Shown here: positions 1 through 9,711 of the stretch, piece by piece
How the letters are laid out: each line of letters begins with the position of its first letter
Numbering within the stretch: the stretch's first letter is position 1
NCBI GenBank assembly: GCA_025454175.1
Contig: JALOOX010000004.1
Location: 1-64,000, forward strand
Source of the DNA: Syntrophobacteraceae bacterium
Lineage (GTDB): Bacteria; Desulfobacterota; Syntrophobacteria; Syntrophobacterales; Syntrophobacteraceae
DNA length: 64,000 nucleotides
Direction: 5' to 3'
Program-made: the position numbers and the translations under genes
The notes under the pieces: generated by a model
Database searches by the model: none
What the model was told of the DNA's origin: nothing
The model's input: only the letters and a program-made list of their open reading frames with translations

Positions 1-99
1 CTCATCACGCCAGTCGCTCTCGAAAAGGAGCTGCGCTTCGCCATCCGAGAGGGCGGACGCACCGTCGGCGCCGGCGTCGTCACCGATGTCATTGAATAG
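1..99 (+). CDS. tuf: Elongation factor Tu, C-terminal end (5' truncated by window)
   Basis: The frame open from base 1 encodes 32 residues ending in the EF-Tu C-terminus ([17 protein letters not shown] followed by TDVIE) and stops at TAG. EF-Tu is the GTPase that delivers aminoacyl-tRNA to the ribosomal A site. The visible part belongs to beta-barrel domain 3. It sits 75 bases upstream of rpsJ on the same strand, the usual str-S10 junction, so cotranscription with the ribosomal genes is likely. The rest of the gene lies outside the window. Confidence 0.93.
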   Translation, partial: LITPVALEKELRFAIREGGRTVGAGVVTDVIE

Positions 100-174
100 T
101 TGAATCACTCAAACAGTATCTGATGGGGCTGCGGATGAAAGCCATGCTGCCCTTTCGGACAGGAACGAGAATCT

Positions 175-486
<312 letters not shown>

Positions 487-526
487 GGCTTCAGGCGTGC
501 GGTTCTGAAAGAAAGAGCTGGGTGCA

Positions 527-1159
527 ATGATCAAAGGAATTATTGGGCGAAAGATGGAAATGATTCAGGTCTATGCCGAGGACGGCACTGCGGTTCCCGT
601 TACGGTAGTGCAGGCTGGACCGTGTACGATCACTCAAATCAAGACTGTCGAGAATGACGGATACGCCGCTCTCCAGCTCGGCTTTGGCACCTCCAAGCCC
701 AAGAACGTGACCCGACCCCTGAAGGGACACCTCGACAAGGTGGGAAAAGGATATTTTTCCGTCCTCAAGGAGATCCGAGTCAATGAAATCGAGGGCTACG
801 AACTGGGTCAGGAGATTCTGGCCGATGCCTTTGAGATTGGCGAGTTTGTTGACGTGATCGGAAAGAGCAAGGGCAAGGGCTTCGCCGGAACCATCAAGCG
901 GTGGGGATTTCAGCGCGGACCATCCGCCCATGGCTCCAAGAATATCAGGGAGCCTGGCTCCACGGGAAACGCCACCTTTCCCGGGCGCGTGATCAAGGGC
1001 AAGAAGATGGCCGGACAGAAGGGCAACAAGCGAATCACCACGCTGCATCTCAAGATCGTGGACGTGCGCTCGGAGGAGAACATCCTTCTGGTCAAAGGCG
1101 CGGTGCCCGGGGCCAAGAACAGCATCGTGTTCATCAGGAAGACCAACCGCGCCCGATAG
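527..1159 (+). CDS. rplC: 50S ribosomal protein L3
   Basis: A 210-residue L3 homologue starting MIKGIIGRKMEMIQVY. The extended loop that reaches towards the peptidyl transferase centre is visible in the segment PGRVIKGKKMAGQKGNKR (about residues 150-167). L3 is an early-assembly 23S rRNA binder. An AAAGAGCTGGG purine stretch precedes the ATG. Normal length and composition, with the standard position between rpsJ and rplD. Confidence 0.97.
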   Translation: MIKGIIGRKMEMIQVYAEDGTAVPVTVVQAGPCTITQIKTVENDGYAALQLGFGTSKPKNVTRPLKGHLDKVGKGYFSVLKEIRVNEIEGYELGQEILADAFEIGEFVDVIGKSKGKGFAGTIKRWGFQRGPSAHGSKNIREPGSTGNATFPGRVIKGKKMAGQKGNKRITTLHLKIVDVRSEENILLVKGAVPGAKNSIVFIRKTNRAR

Positions 1160-1213
1160 CCTCTGCCCCCAATGGCGCGGTGCGTTTTCGTCAGATCGGA
1201 ATCGAGGAGCAAC

Positions 1214-1837
1214 ATGCCAACCGTCGATGTATTCAATGTCAACCGAGACGTTGTCGGCCAGATGGATCTCAATGCTGATGTGTTTGGAGTTCCAGTGAAA
1301 CCGCACGTGCTCCACGAAGTCGTGCTCTATCAACTGGCGAAGCGAAGGGCCGGAACGGCGAAGACCAAGGGCAGAAGCGAGGTTCGCGGTGGAGGCAAGA
1401 AGCCCTGGCGCCAGAAGGGCACCGGGCGGGCGCGGGCCGGCACCAGTCGATCGCCCATCTGGCGCGGAGGAGGCACCATCCATGGTCCAGTGCCGAGGTC
1501 CTATGCGTTTCAGGTTCCCAAGAAGGTCCGCCGCCTTGCACTCAAGATGGCCCTCAGCCAGAAGCTCCTCGACCAGGAGATGACCATCGTGGATTCCCTG
1601 GGCCTAGAACGCATCAAGACCAAGGATTTCGCCTCCATCCTGAACCGGTTCGAGCTCGCCAAGACCCTGGTTGTTCTCCCGGCATCGGACGAGATTGTCG
1701 AGAAGTCTGCCCGGAACATACCGAAGGTCAAGGTCTTGCGGTCTGAAGGGCTGAATGTGTACGACCTCATGAATTACCATCATCTTCTCCTGACCAGAGA
1801 GGCCATCCAGACCATAGAGGAGAGACTGGGGTCATGA
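1214..1837 (+). CDS. rplD: 50S ribosomal protein L4
   Basis: A 207-residue L4 starting [15 protein letters not shown]. The frame is open further upstream (from 1172), but the ATG at 1214 has GAGGAGC just before it and matches the usual N-terminus. The exit-tunnel loop is seen as [21 protein letters not shown]4 binds 23S rRNA; in E. coli it also represses its own S10 operon, which cannot be judged here. Its last four bases overlap rplW (ATGA), implying translational coupling. Confidence 0.96.
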   Translation: MPTVDVFNVNRDVVGQMDLNADVFGVPVKPHVLHEVVLYQLAKRRAGTAKTKGRSEVRGGGKKPWRQKGTGRARAGTSRSPIWRGGGTIHGPVPRSYAFQVPKKVRRLALKMALSQKLLDQEMTIVDSLGLERIKTKDFASILNRFELAKTLVVLPASDEIVEKSARNIPKVKVLRSEGLNVYDLMNYHHLLLTREAIQTIEERLGS

Positions 1838-2127
1838 ACAGTAAAGCATACCAGATTCTCAAGCGGCCCTTGATCACGGAGAAGAGCACCGTTGAGAAGG
1901 AGGTTCACAACAAGCTCTTCTTCGAGGTCGATCGCCGGGCTAACAAGATCGAGATCAAACAAGCCGTGGAACTGATGTTCAAAGTCAACGTGCTGGACGT
2001 CAAGACCATGAACATGGCCGGCAAGAAGAAGCGCGTTGGACGGTTTTTCACTCGGCGGCCCAACTGGAAGAAAGCCGTCGTGACCATCAAACCTGGGCAG
2101 CGCGTCGAGTTCTTCGAAGGTGCGTAG
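1834..2127 (+). CDS. rplW: 50S ribosomal protein L23
   Basis: A 97-residue L23 with the family start ([14 protein letters not shown]) and the motif [12 protein letters not shown]23 lies at the tunnel exit and is the main docking protein for trigger factor and SRP. The ATG overlaps the rplD stop codon (ATGA), so expression is probably coupled. rplB follows after 17 bases. Confidence 0.96.
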   Translation: MNSKAYQILKRPLITEKSTVEKEVHNKLFFEVDRRANKIEIKQAVELMFKVNVLDVKTMNMAGKKKRVGRFFTRRPNWKKAVVTIKPGQRVEFFEGA

Positions 2128-2144
2128 GAGAGAAAGAGGGATCC

Positions 2145-2969
2145 ATGAGCATCAAGAAAGTGAACCCGACATCCCCGGGCCGGCGTTTTCAGACTTATTC
2201 GGTACCCAGGGGCCTCACAAGCGATAAGCCGGAAAAGAGTCTCCTCGAGCCTCTCGCGAGGACCGGCGGCCGGAATTCATACGGTCGGGTGACGGCCTGG
2301 CACCGTGGGGGCGGGCACAAGCGGCGATACCGGCTGGTCGATTTCAAGCGGGATAAGGTAGGCATCCCGGCAAAGGTGGCCACCATCGAATACGACCCCA
2401 ACCGTACGGCCCACATTGCCCTTCTCCATTACGTGGATGGGGAGAAGCGCTACATTCTCGCTCCCGTTGGCCTTTCGGTGGGAGATCAGGTGCTTGCCAG
2501 CGACGAAGCCGACATCAAGCCCGGCAACTGTTTGAGGCTCGCCAGCATCCCCTTGGGCACGGTGCTCCACAACGTGGAGCTCAAGCCGGGCAAGGGCGGT
2601 CAACTGGCCCGCTCGGCCGGGTCGAGCACCCAGCTCATTGCCAAGGAAGGGAGATACGCGATTTTGCGGTTGCCTTCCACTGAAATGAGGATGGTGCCCA
2701 TCGAATGCAAGGCGACCATCGGACAGATCGGCAACATCAACCACGAGAATACCTCCCTGGGAAAAGCAGGGAGAAAACGGTGGCTTGGAAAGCGCCCCCA
2801 TGTTCGCGGCGTGGCCATGAATCCCGTGGACCACCCCATGGGCGGTGGCGAGGGGCGTAGCTCTGGCGGTCGTCATCCGTGCACCCCCTGGGGCGTCCCG
2901 ACGAAGGGTTATCGTACCCGCAAGAGTAAGAGCAGCGACCGTCTGATTGTGAGAAGACGGCGGAGATAG
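2145..2969 (+). CDS. rplB: 50S ribosomal protein L2
   Basis: A 274-residue L2 with both rRNA-binding halves, the early [20 protein letters not shown] segment and the C-terminal [20 protein letters not shown] segment. L2 is a primary 23S binder close to the peptidyl transferase centre. In many bacteria the late motif reads DHPHGGGEG; here the second His is Met (about residue 232). AGAAAGAGGGATCC precedes the ATG. The gene is followed by 126 bases without a confident ORF before rpsS. Confidence 0.97.
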   Translation: MSIKKVNPTSPGRRFQTYSVPRGLTSDKPEKSLLEPLARTGGRNSYGRVTAWHRGGGHKRRYRLVDFKRDKVGIPAKVATIEYDPNRTAHIALLHYVDGEKRYILAPVGLSVGDQVLASDEADIKPGNCLRLASIPLGTVLHNVELKPGKGGQLARSAGSSTQLIAKEGRYAILRLPSTEMRMVPIECKATIGQIGNINHENTSLGKAGRKRWLGKRPHVRGVAMNPVDHPMGGGEGRSSGGRHPCTPWGVPTKGYRTRKSKSSDRLIVRRRRR

Positions 2970-3095
2970 TTCTCGGGTTCGGGGTTATGGCCGGCCATCA
3001 GCCTGCTTTCGCGGGTCCGGCCCGGACCAGATCAGGCCTGGGTGGTCATGGACTCCCAGGAAGCGGCAATCCAGCGATTGCTCAAGGAGAAGAAA

Positions 3096-3383
3096 GTGCC
3101 TCGCTCGCTTAAGAAGGGTCCGTTTGTTGATGACCATCTCATGGAAAAGGTGACCAGGGCCAGGGACACGGGCGACCGCAAGGTCATCAAGACCTGGTCG
3201 CGGAGATCCACCATCGTGCCCGAGTTTGTTGGCGTCACCCTGGCCGTTCACAACGGCAAGAAATTCGTACCGGTTTTCGTGTCGGAGAACATGGTCGGAC
3301 ACAAGCTCGGAGAGTTCTCACCGACGAGAACGTTCTACGGACACGCTGGCGATAAAAAGTCGAAGGTGAAAGGAAAGAAGTGA
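3096..3383 (+). CDS. rpsS: 30S ribosomal protein S19, GTG start
   Basis: A 95-residue protein reading [18 protein letters not shown] after the start, the universal S19 N-terminus. The frame is open back to an ATG at 3042, which would add 18 unrelated residues. The GTG at 3096 sits 5 bases after AAGGAGA and gives the family length, so it is preferred. S19 works with S13 in the 30S head. Its stop TGA overlaps the rplV ATG (TGATG). Confidence 0.93.
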   Translation: MPRSLKKGPFVDDHLMEKVTRARDTGDRKVIKTWSRRSTIVPEFVGVTLAVHNGKKFVPVFVSENMVGHKLGEFSPTRTFYGHAGDKKSKVKGKK

Positions 3384-3715
3384 TGGAGGTCAGGGCCGTC
3401 AGTAAATATGTGCGCATTTCGCCCACCAAGGTCCGCCCCCTGGCTGATATCCTGCGGGGGAGGAAGGCAGCCGATGCCTTGACGATTCTCAAATTCACCC
3501 CCCTCAAGGGGAGTCGGCTTGTGGGAAAGACTTTGAAGTCTGCATTGGCCAACGCCGAAACGGCTCGCACCATTGACCTCGACAATCTGGTGGTGAAGAC
3601 GATTCTCATCGACGAAGGGCCGCGGCTGAAGAGATTCAGACCTCGAGCCATGGGTCGTGCGACGCGCATCGTCAAGAGAACGAGCCACATCACCATCGTT
3701 CTGTCAGAGATGTGA
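3383..3715 (+). CDS. rplV: 50S ribosomal protein L22
   Basis: A 110-residue L22 with the N-terminal VSKYVRISPTKVRPLADILRG and the C-terminal beta-hairpin segment (RPRAMGRATRIVKRTSHI) that lines the exit tunnel. The ATG at 3383 shares one base with the rpsS stop; a GTG one codon upstream is an alternative. AAAGGAAAG upstream fits the ATG. The gene is followed by a 127-base gap before rpsC. Confidence 0.96.
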   Translation: MEVRAVSKYVRISPTKVRPLADILRGRKAADALTILKFTPLKGSRLVGKTLKSALANAETARTIDLDNLVVKTILIDEGPRLKRFRPRAMGRATRIVKRTSHITIVLSEM

Positions 3716-3842
3716 GGCTGGAGAGCCCTTGCAGGCGGCAATAGGCGCGCAAGCTTCGCCATGGCCAATGGCCGTTTTCCGCGGGGCTGGAAAGAACATG
3801 GAAGGGAGCCGAACAGGCCGCTTGGATCACCGGAGGTGAGGA

Positions 3843-4469
3843 TTGGGACAGAAGGTACATCCGATAGGATTTCGCTTGGGGGTCATCAAGACCTGGGATT
3901 CCAAATGGTTTGCCGCTCGCGACTATTCCCGGCTTGTTTACGAAGATCGCATGATCCGCGATTATCTCAAAAAGAGACTTTATCACGCCGGTGTCGCTAA
4001 AATCGAGATCGAGCGCGCGGCCAACAAGGTCAAAATCCGCATCCACACGGCGCGACCTGGCATAGTGATCGGAAAGAAGGGTGCGGAGATCGAGCTGCTG
4101 AGACAGCAGCTCGAGCGTAAGTTCAAGCGGGAAATCCTCATCGACATCCAGGAAGTCCGCCGCCCCGAGCTGGATGCCGTCCTTGTGGCGGAGAACATCT
4201 CGCTGCAGCTGGTGCGAAGGGTTGCCTTCAGGCGAGCCATGAAGCGGGCCGTCGGGGCAGCGCTCAAGTTCGGCGCCAAGGGAGTCCGTGTTGCGTCCGC
4301 GGGCAGGCTTGGCGGTGCGGAAATGGCCAGGAGGGAGTGGTATCGTGAAGGCCGTGTTCCGCTCCATACGCTCCGGGCGGACATCGACTACGGCACTGCA
4401 CTGGCCAAGACCACGTACGGCATCATCGGGGTCAAGTGCTGGATTTTCAAGGGCGAGGTATTGCCCTAG
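3843..4469 (+). CDS. rpsC: 30S ribosomal protein S3, TTG start
   Basis: A 208-residue S3 beginning [21 protein letters not shown] after the initiator. The KH RNA-binding signature [12 protein letters not shown] lies near residue 75. S3 contributes to the mRNA entry channel and helicase activity. The start is TTG at 3843, preceded by CGGAGGTGAG, a very strong Shine-Dalgarno; no ATG fits the family N-terminus. Followed 23 bases later by rplP. Confidence 0.96.
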   Translation: MGQKVHPIGFRLGVIKTWDSKWFAARDYSRLVYEDRMIRDYLKKRLYHAGVAKIEIERAANKVKIRIHTARPGIVIGKKGAEIELLRQQLERKFKREILIDIQEVRRPELDAVLVAENISLQLVRRVAFRRAMKRAVGAALKFGAKGVRVASAGRLGGAEMARREWYREGRVPLHTLRADIDYGTALAKTTYGIIGVKCWIFKGEVLP

Positions 4470-4492
4470 CTTCCACGGATCTGGAGTGATTC

Positions 4493-4909
4493 ATGTTAGC
4501 ACCAAAGCGAGTCAAGTTCCGCAAACAACAAAAGGGCCGCATGCGTGGCACCGCATACACCGGCAGTTCGCTGAGCTTCGGGGATTTCGGGCTCAAGGCC
4601 ATCGAGTGTGGTCGCCTGACTTCACGCCAGATCGAGGCCGCCCGCGTGGCCATCACGCGCCACGTGAAGCGCGGCGGAAAAGTCTGGATTCGATTCTTCC
4701 CGGACAAGCCCTACACCAAGAAGCCCGCGGAAACGCGCATGGGTAAAGGCAAGGGTGCGCCTGAAGGATGGGTGGCCATCATCCGGCCGGGGCGGATGTT
4801 GTATGAAATCAAAGGGGTAACTGAGGATGTGGCGCGGCGCGCACTCCTGTTGGCATCCAACAAGCTGCCCATCTCCACACGCTTTGTATCGAGGCAGGAT
4901 GTGCTATGA
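4493..4909 (+). CDS. rplP: 50S ribosomal protein L16
   Basis: A 138-residue L16 ([17 protein letters not shown] at the start, then the [16 protein letters not shown] motif). L16 stabilises A-site tRNA binding and late 50S assembly. GATCTGGAGTGATTC gives a GGAG before the ATG. Its end overlaps rpmC by four bases (ATGA). Confidence 0.97.
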   Translation: MLAPKRVKFRKQQKGRMRGTAYTGSSLSFGDFGLKAIECGRLTSRQIEAARVAITRHVKRGGKVWIRFFPDKPYTKKPAETRMGKGKGAPEGWVAIIRPGRMLYEIKGVTEDVARRALLLASNKLPISTRFVSRQDVL

Positions 4910-5106
4910 AAGCCAGTTCACTTCGTGAGATGACGCGCGAAGAGCTCAATCAGAAACTGAAGGAGCTGCGCGGAGCAATGTTTAACTTGAGATTCCAGCA
5001 TGCCACGTCCCAGTTGGAAAACACCGCGCAGCTGGGCAAGACGCGCAGAAACATCGCACAGATACTCACGGTGATCCGTGACATGGACAGCAAAGCTGGA
5101 GCATGA
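4906..5106 (+). CDS. rpmC: 50S ribosomal protein L29
   Basis: A 66-residue helical-hairpin protein with the L29 pattern ([17 protein letters not shown] and later [14 protein letters not shown]). It sits near the tunnel exit next to L23. The ATG overlaps the rplP stop (ATGA) and its own stop overlaps the first candidate start of rpsQ in the same way, so rplP-rpmC-rpsQ look translationally coupled. Confidence 0.96.
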   Translation: MKASSLREMTREELNQKLKELRGAMFNLRFQHATSQLENTAQLGKTRRNIAQILTVIRDMDSKAGA

Positions 5107-5384
5107 GGTTTAGGGACATGGAAGGGGAAAAGACCGTCAGGAAGAAGACGAGAGTCGGCACCGTCGTGAGCAGCAAGATGCAAAAGACGGTGGTCGTTTC
5201 CGTGGAGCGACTCATCCAGCATGAGCAGTACAGGAAGCTCATTCGGCGCAGTAATCGCTTTAAAGCGCATGATGAGCTCAGCGCCTGCAAGGTGGGTGAC
5301 CGTGTCCTAATCGCGGAGAGCCGCCCTCTCAGCAAGGACAAGCGCTGGGTCGTTCTCGAAATCCTGCAGAAGGCGGCGCAGTAG
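5103..5384 (+). CDS. rpsQ: 30S ribosomal protein S17
   Basis: Up to 93 residues with the S17 OB-fold core ([20 protein letters not shown] and later [20 protein letters not shown]). Two ATGs are possible: 5103, overlapping rpmC by four bases, or 5118 ([10 protein letters not shown]). The second gives a length nearer the family norm; the first fits the coupling seen upstream. S17 is a primary 16S rRNA binder. Confidence 0.94.
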   Translation: MRFRDMEGEKTVRKKTRVGTVVSSKMQKTVVVSVERLIQHEQYRKLIRRSNRFKAHDELSACKVGDRVLIAESRPLSKDKRWVVLEILQKAAQ

Positions 5385-5471
5385 ACGCGACAAGCCCGTG
5401 CAACCGCCGAGTGCGGGCCCAATCTCTGTGGATTCAACAGCCGGCAGGCATTTCGATGTTTGGAGACTCTT

Positions 5472-5840
5472 ATGATTCAGGCAGAAACTCAGCTCAATGC
5501 CGCGGACAATTCGGGGGCCAAGCGCTTGTACTGCATCAAGGTCCTTGGGGGGACGCGGAAGCGTTACGCATCGGTGGGAGACATCATCGTGGTTTCCGTC
5601 AAGGAGGCCATCCCCAATGCCAAGGTCAAGAAGGGCGACGTACTCAAGGCGGTCGTGGTCCGCACCAAGAAGGAAGTGCGTCGACTGGATGGCTCCTACA
5701 TCAAATTCGATGACAACTCCGCCGTCCTCATCAACGCTGCAAGGGAGCCGATCGGAACCCGCATTTTCGGACCCGTGGCCCGTGAGCTTCGCGCCAAGCA
5801 GTTCATGAAGATCATTTCTTTGGCTCCTGAAGTGCTGTAG
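5472..5840 (+). CDS. rplN: 50S ribosomal protein L14
   Basis: A 122-residue L14, exactly the usual length, with [20 protein letters not shown] near the N-terminus. The frame extends four codons to a TTG at 5460, but the ATG at 5472 after TTTGGAGACTCTT gives the canonical MIQ start. L14 forms the intersubunit bridge with 16S h14 and is the docking site of RsfS. The 87-base gap from rpsQ is the largest inside this part of the cluster; I see no hairpin with a T-tract in it. Confidence 0.97.
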   Translation: MIQAETQLNAADNSGAKRLYCIKVLGGTRKRYASVGDIIVVSVKEAIPNAKVKKGDVLKAVVVRTKKEVRRLDGSYIKFDDNSAVLINAAREPIGTRIFGPVARELRAKQFMKIISLAPEVL

Positions 5841-5860
5841 CAGGAGAGAGGGCAACATCG

Positions 5861-6190
5861 ATGGAACATCAGAAAAAGTATCGGATCAAGAAGAATGATG
5901 TTGTTCAGGTCGTTGCTGGGAAGGACAAGGGCAAAACCGGCAAGGTGATGCGACTGGTCCCCAAGAAAGACCGGGCCATCGTTGAGAAGATCAACATGGT
6001 CAAACGCCATATGAAGCCAAGCCAGCAGAATCGGCAGGGAGGAATACTCGACAAGGAAGCCCCCATCGCCATATCCAACCTCATGCTGGTTTGCTCGAAA
6101 TGCACGGACCCGACCCGAGTGGGCTATAAGATCCTCGACGACGACCGCAAGGTGCGCTTTTGCAAAAAGTGCGGCGAGGTCCTCGACTGA
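5861..6190 (+). CDS. rplX: 50S ribosomal protein L24
   Basis: A 109-residue L24 with the KOW motif ([18 protein letters not shown], about residues 14-31). The C-terminal region carries two CxxC pairs (CSKC near residue 74 and CKKC near residue 102), a probable zinc ribbon, the C+ form of L24. L24 initiates 50S assembly. AGGAGAGAGGGC precedes the ATG. rplE follows after 41 bases. Confidence 0.96.
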   Translation: MEHQKKYRIKKNDVVQVVAGKDKGKTGKVMRLVPKKDRAIVEKINMVKRHMKPSQQNRQGGILDKEAPIAISNLMLVCSKCTDPTRVGYKILDDDRKVRFCKKCGEVLD

Positions 6191-6231
6191 GATACGTCCG
6201 ACTCGATGTGGGCCGGGAGTGGAGGCCATTG

Positions 6232-6777
6232 ATGGTAAGACTGCGTGAAAAGTATGAGACCGAGGTAGCTCCCAAGCTGGCTGAGACCTACAAGTATAAG
6301 AGCTCCATGCAGATCCCCAGGATCCGGAAGATCATTCTCAACATGGGCCTTGGCGAGGCCATCCAGAACATCAAGATTCTGGATTCCGCTGCCGAGGAGC
6401 TGGCTCAGATCAGTGGCCAGAAGCCCGTGATCACCCGTGCGCGGCAGAGCATTGCGGCATTCAAGCTTCGCAAGGGTATGCCCATCGGCTGCATGGTGAC
6501 CCTGCGTGGGGATAGGATGTTCCAGTTCCTTGACAAGCTGGTCAACGTCGCCCTCCCCCGGGTTCGTGACTTTCGCGGGGTTTCCAGCAAGGCGTTGGAC
6601 GGTCGAGGGAATTACACCCTGGGCATCAAGGAGCACATCATCTTTCCTGAGATCGACTACGACAAGATCGACAAGATCAAGGGCATGAACATCACCGTCG
6701 TCACGTCGGCCGAGACCGACGAAGAGGCGCGAACGCTGCTGGCCCTCATGGGCATGCCCTTCAAGCAGCAAGCTTAA
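6232..6777 (+). CDS. rplE: 50S ribosomal protein L5
   Basis: A 181-residue L5 ([16 protein letters not shown] at the start; [16 protein letters not shown]; later [15 protein letters not shown]). L5 binds 5S rRNA and touches P-site tRNA. The frame is open upstream to 6160, overlapping rplX, but the ATG at 6232 follows GGAGTGGAGG at suitable distance and gives the family length. Confidence 0.96.
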   Translation: MVRLREKYETEVAPKLAETYKYKSSMQIPRIRKIILNMGLGEAIQNIKILDSAAEELAQISGQKPVITRARQSIAAFKLRKGMPIGCMVTLRGDRMFQFLDKLVNVALPRVRDFRGVSSKALDGRGNYTLGIKEHIIFPEIDYDKIDKIKGMNITVVTSAETDEEARTLLALMGMPFKQQA

Positions 6778-6789
6778 GAGGAGAAGACC

Positions 6790-6975
6790 TTGGCAAAGAA
6801 ATCCATCATTGCGAAGTGTCAGCGCACCCCCAAGTTTGGGGTTCGGGCTTACAACCGCTGCCCCGTTTGCGGACGTCCAAGGGCTTACATTCGGAAGTTC
6901 GGCATCTGCAGGATCTGTTTTCGAAACATGGCCCTGAACGCCGAGCTTCCCGGGGTAGTCAAATCCAGCTGGTAG
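6790..6975 (+). CDS. rpsN: 30S ribosomal protein S14, zinc-binding short form
   Basis: A 61-residue S14 of the short zinc type: four Cys in two CxxC pairs (C24/C27 and C40/C43, seen in [12 protein letters not shown] and [12 protein letters not shown]). The start is TTG at 6790 after AAGAGGAGAAGACC, giving [10 protein letters not shown]. The short form replaces the longer zinc-free S14 of E. coli. A second S14 gene cannot be excluded outside the window. Confidence 0.96.
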   Translation: MAKKSIIAKCQRTPKFGVRAYNRCPVCGRPRAYIRKFGICRICFRNMALNAELPGVVKSSW

Positions 6976-7009
6976 AACCCAGGCGCTGGACATTCAAAAG
7001 GAGCCATCC

Positions 7010-7408
7010 ATGGCTGTTAGCGATCCCATTGCGGATTTCCTCGTTCGCATCAAGAATGGGCAGAAGGCCCGGTTTGAAAAGGTCGACATTCCGGCCTCCA
7101 AGATGAAGGCTAGTCTCGCCAGGATCCTCAAGGAGGAAGGTTACATCAAGAATTACAAGCTCCTCCGCGATGAGAAGCAGGGCATCCTTCGGATCCACCT
7201 CAAGTACACGGATCCTCGAGAGGCTGCCATCAACGGCATGAAGAGGATCAGCAGACCCGGATGTCGAGTCTACATCGGCCATAAGGAAATACCCAAGGTA
7301 TTGAATGGACTCGGCATCAGTATCCTTTCAACCCCCAAGGGGGTCATGACGGACCGGATCGCCCGCCAGGAAGGGATTGGCGGCGAATTGCTCTGCGCCA
7401 TCTGGTAG
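7010..7408 (+). CDS. rpsH: 30S ribosomal protein S8
   Basis: A 132-residue S8 ([18 protein letters not shown]; the C-terminal [21 protein letters not shown]). S8 is a primary binder of the central 16S domain and in E. coli is the spc operon repressor; the target site cannot be confirmed here. AAAAGGAGCCATCC is a strong Shine-Dalgarno. Confidence 0.97.
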   Translation: MAVSDPIADFLVRIKNGQKARFEKVDIPASKMKASLARILKEEGYIKNYKLLRDEKQGILRIHLKYTDPREAAINGMKRISRPGCRVYIGHKEIPKVLNGLGISILSTPKGVMTDRIARQEGIGGELLCAIW

Positions 7409-7502
7409 CGTGCACCGGCTCCATTGTTTATTGTTTCGGGAAGTTCCGAGGGTGCGCGGTTTCGCATGCGCGAGACCGGGTCGCCGTTTGAGGAGTGCCG
7501 TT

Positions 7503-8045
7503 ATGTCGCGCGTAGGAAAACTCCCCATCACGATCCCCAAGGGAGTCACGGCAAGGCTGGTGGATGGGGTGCTCACCATGAGGGGCCCCCGCGGTGAGTT
7601 GACGAGGCCCCTGAACCCCAGTGTCGCCGTCGAGATCGACCAGGATGCCATTCGGGTCCTTCGACAGGATGATTCGCTTCAGAGTCGCTCCCTCCACGGC
7701 CTCACGCGGGCGCTGGTCTCCAACATGGTGATCGGGGTGAGTCAAGGTTTTGTGAAGGGTCTGGAAATCCAGGGGACCGGTTACCGGGCGGAAGCTCAGG
7801 GAAGCATTCTGAGCCTCAGCCTGGGACACTCTCACCCCGTTCAGTTCGTGCTGCCGGACGGCATCAAGGCCACCGTCGAGCGCCAGACCAATATCCGCCT
7901 GGAAGGCATCGATAAGGAGCTCCTCGGCCAGACTGCCGCCAAGATCAGGGCGTTCAGACCCGTTGAGCCCTACAAGGGAAAAGGCGTTCGATACAGCGGG
8001 GAGCACATTCACCGCAAGGTCGGCAAGGCTGGATCGAAGAAATAG
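7503..8045 (+). CDS. rplF: 50S ribosomal protein L6
   Basis: A 180-residue L6 starting [15 protein letters not shown] with the conserved C-terminal [26 protein letters not shown] split over the last 30 residues. L6 has two similar domains and lies at the sarcin-ricin/GTPase region. The frame is open upstream to 7377, but the ATG at 7503 after TTGAGGAGTGCCGTT is clearly the start. The 94 bases between rpsH and this start hold no gene. Confidence 0.97.
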   Translation: MSRVGKLPITIPKGVTARLVDGVLTMRGPRGELTRPLNPSVAVEIDQDAIRVLRQDDSLQSRSLHGLTRALVSNMVIGVSQGFVKGLEIQGTGYRAEAQGSILSLSLGHSHPVQFVLPDGIKATVERQTNIRLEGIDKELLGQTAAKIRAFRPVEPYKGKGVRYSGEHIHRKVGKAGSKK

Positions 8046-8065
8046 ACTCTTTGGAGATCGTAACA

Positions 8066-8437
8066 ATGGCTGTTAAGACTAGCTTCCGCGAACTGGCTCG
8101 ACTGAAACGCAAAATGAGGATTCGGAAGAAGCTGCACGGCACTCCCCAGAGGCCGAGGCTGACCGTTTTCCGCAGTGACAAACACATCTACGCTCAGATC
8201 ATCGACGATGTGCTCGGAGCCACGCTGGTGACCGCCTCGACCCTCGCATCCGATTATCGCGAGCTTGGAGCGCCAAAGGGTAAGGTGGAAGCTGCCAAGC
8301 AGGTTGGTCAACTGGTTGCCCGGAAGGCTCAGGCCAGCGGAATCACTCGAGTGGTTTTCGACCGCAATGGATTCATTTATCACGGGCGTGTCCGTGCCCT
8401 GGCGGATGCGGCACGCGAAGCCGGTTTGGAGTTTTAG
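8066..8437 (+). CDS. rplR: 50S ribosomal protein L18
   Basis: A 123-residue L18 ([63 protein letters not shown]). L18 binds 5S rRNA. A TTG at 8051 in frame would add five residues; the ATG at 8066 lies after TTGGAGATCG and is preferred. Confidence 0.96.
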   Translation: MAVKTSFRELARLKRKMRIRKKLHGTPQRPRLTVFRSDKHIYAQIIDDVLGATLVTASTLASDYRELGAPKGKVEAAKQVGQLVARKAQASGITRVVFDRNGFIYHGRVRALADAAREAGLEF

Positions 8438-8479
8438 TAGATCGCGGTGATCGCGATAGCCGCAAAGGGAGGCGAACCA

Positions 8480-8965
8480 TTGTTACCTGTTGAATCCAGT
8501 CAGCTTCAGCTCATCGATAAAGTGGTCCACATCAGCCGCGTCGCTAAAGTGGTCAAGGGCGGCAGGCGTTTTTCATTCAGTGCCATCGTCGTGGTGGGCG
8601 ATGGGAACGGCCGGGTGGGCTTCAGCCTTGGGAAAGCCAATGAGGTGCCGGAGGCCATCCGAAAGGGCCTTGAGTCCGCCAAGCGAAGCATGTTCGAGGT
8701 GCCGTTGGTGGAGGGAACCATTCCTCATGAATCCCTTGGGCGTTTTGGAGCCTCTTCCGTGGTCCTCAAGCCGGCCTCGCCGGGCACCGGGGTCATCGCG
8801 GGAGGCGCCGTGCGAGCTGTCATGGAAGCCGCCGGAATCAACGATATTTTGACCAAATGCATCGGTTCGCGAAATCCTCACAACGTGGTCAAGGCGACGC
8901 TGCAGGGTCTCAAATCCCTGCGGAGCCGGGAGACCGTGGCCAGCGTGCGCGGCCGGGACATCTGA
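8480..8965 (+). CDS. rpsE: 30S ribosomal protein S5, TTG start
   Basis: A 161-residue S5 with the double-stranded-RNA-binding-like N-domain ([19 protein letters not shown]) and the C-domain segment [18 protein letters not shown]5 contributes to decoding fidelity and the mRNA entry channel. A GTG at 8447 opens the frame earlier, but AAAGGGAGGCGA sits just ahead of the TTG at 8480 and the resulting length fits the family, so the TTG is chosen. Confidence 0.93.
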   Translation: MLPVESSQLQLIDKVVHISRVAKVVKGGRRFSFSAIVVVGDGNGRVGFSLGKANEVPEAIRKGLESAKRSMFEVPLVEGTIPHESLGRFGASSVVLKPASPGTGVIAGGAVRAVMEAAGINDILTKCIGSRNPHNVVKATLQGLKSLRSRETVASVRGRDI

Positions 8966-9026
8966 CCTGAAAAGGCGGAAGCCGGCCGATGAAGGCGAAT
9001 TAATGCCATAATCAAGGGATTGCATC

Positions 9027-9209
9027 ATGTCCAAGCCCATTACAGTACGACTGATCCGAAGCCCCATCGGAAGACCCGAGAAGCACAGGAAGATCCTGCA
9101 GGCCCTCGGTCTGACCCGTTTAAACAAGAGCGTTGACCTGTACAGCACCCCACAGATCATTGGGGCCGTGCGCAAGGTCATCCACCTCGTCGAGGTCACC
9201 GAGCGCTGA
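9027..9209 (+). CDS. rpmD: 50S ribosomal protein L30
   Basis: A 60-residue L30 (ITVRLIRSPIGRPEKHRKIL then ALGLTRLNKSV). Normal length for the bacterial family. It starts at ATG 9027, 61 bases after rpsE. L30 is a small peripheral 50S protein. Standard order before rplO. Confidence 0.96.
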   Translation: MSKPITVRLIRSPIGRPEKHRKILQALGLTRLNKSVDLYSTPQIIGAVRKVIHLVEVTER

Positions 9210-9249
9210 TGTCCGCCCTTACACACCTGCGACTGAATGGATTTGATCA

Positions 9250-9708
9250 ATGAGACTGCATGATCTGGCTCCGGCACCCGGAGCCAAAACGACAAGAAAG
9301 CGTGTGGGACGCGGTTGCGGATCCGGCCTGGGAAAGACTGCGGGCCGAGGGTCCAAGGGGCAGAACTCCAGGTCCGGCGGCGGCACCCCCCCTTGGTTTG
9401 AGGGCGGCCAGATGCCTCTCCAGCGCCGAATCCCCAAGCGGGGCTTCACGAACATTTTTCGGGTTGAATATGGCGTCGTCAATGTCGGAACCCTTCAGAA
9501 GTTCCCTTCCGGCGCCGAGGTGGGACCCGACCAGCTTCGGGAGGCAGGACTGTTGAGCAAGCGTTTCAAGGCTGTGAAGCTGCTTGCGGACGGCGACCTA
9601 CAATATCCCCTCACCATACGGGTCCATAAGGCTAGCCAGGCCGCCATTCAGAAGGTCGAAGCCTCGGGGGGCCGCGTGGATCTCATCACCGAGACCAAAA
9701 GGAAATAG
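9250..9708 (+). CDS. rplO: 50S ribosomal protein L15
   Basis: A 152-residue L15 with the Gly/Lys/Arg-rich N-terminal tail ([40 protein letters not shown]) and the globular C-domain. A late-assembly 50S component. It ends only three bases before the secY start, a common coupling in the spc operon. Confidence 0.97.
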   Translation: MRLHDLAPAPGAKTTRKRVGRGCGSGLGKTAGRGSKGQNSRSGGGTPPWFEGGQMPLQRRIPKRGFTNIFRVEYGVVNVGTLQKFPSGAEVGPDQLREAGLLSKRFKAVKLLADGDLQYPLTIRVHKASQAAIQKVEASGGRVDLITETKRK

Positions 9709-9711
9709 CTC

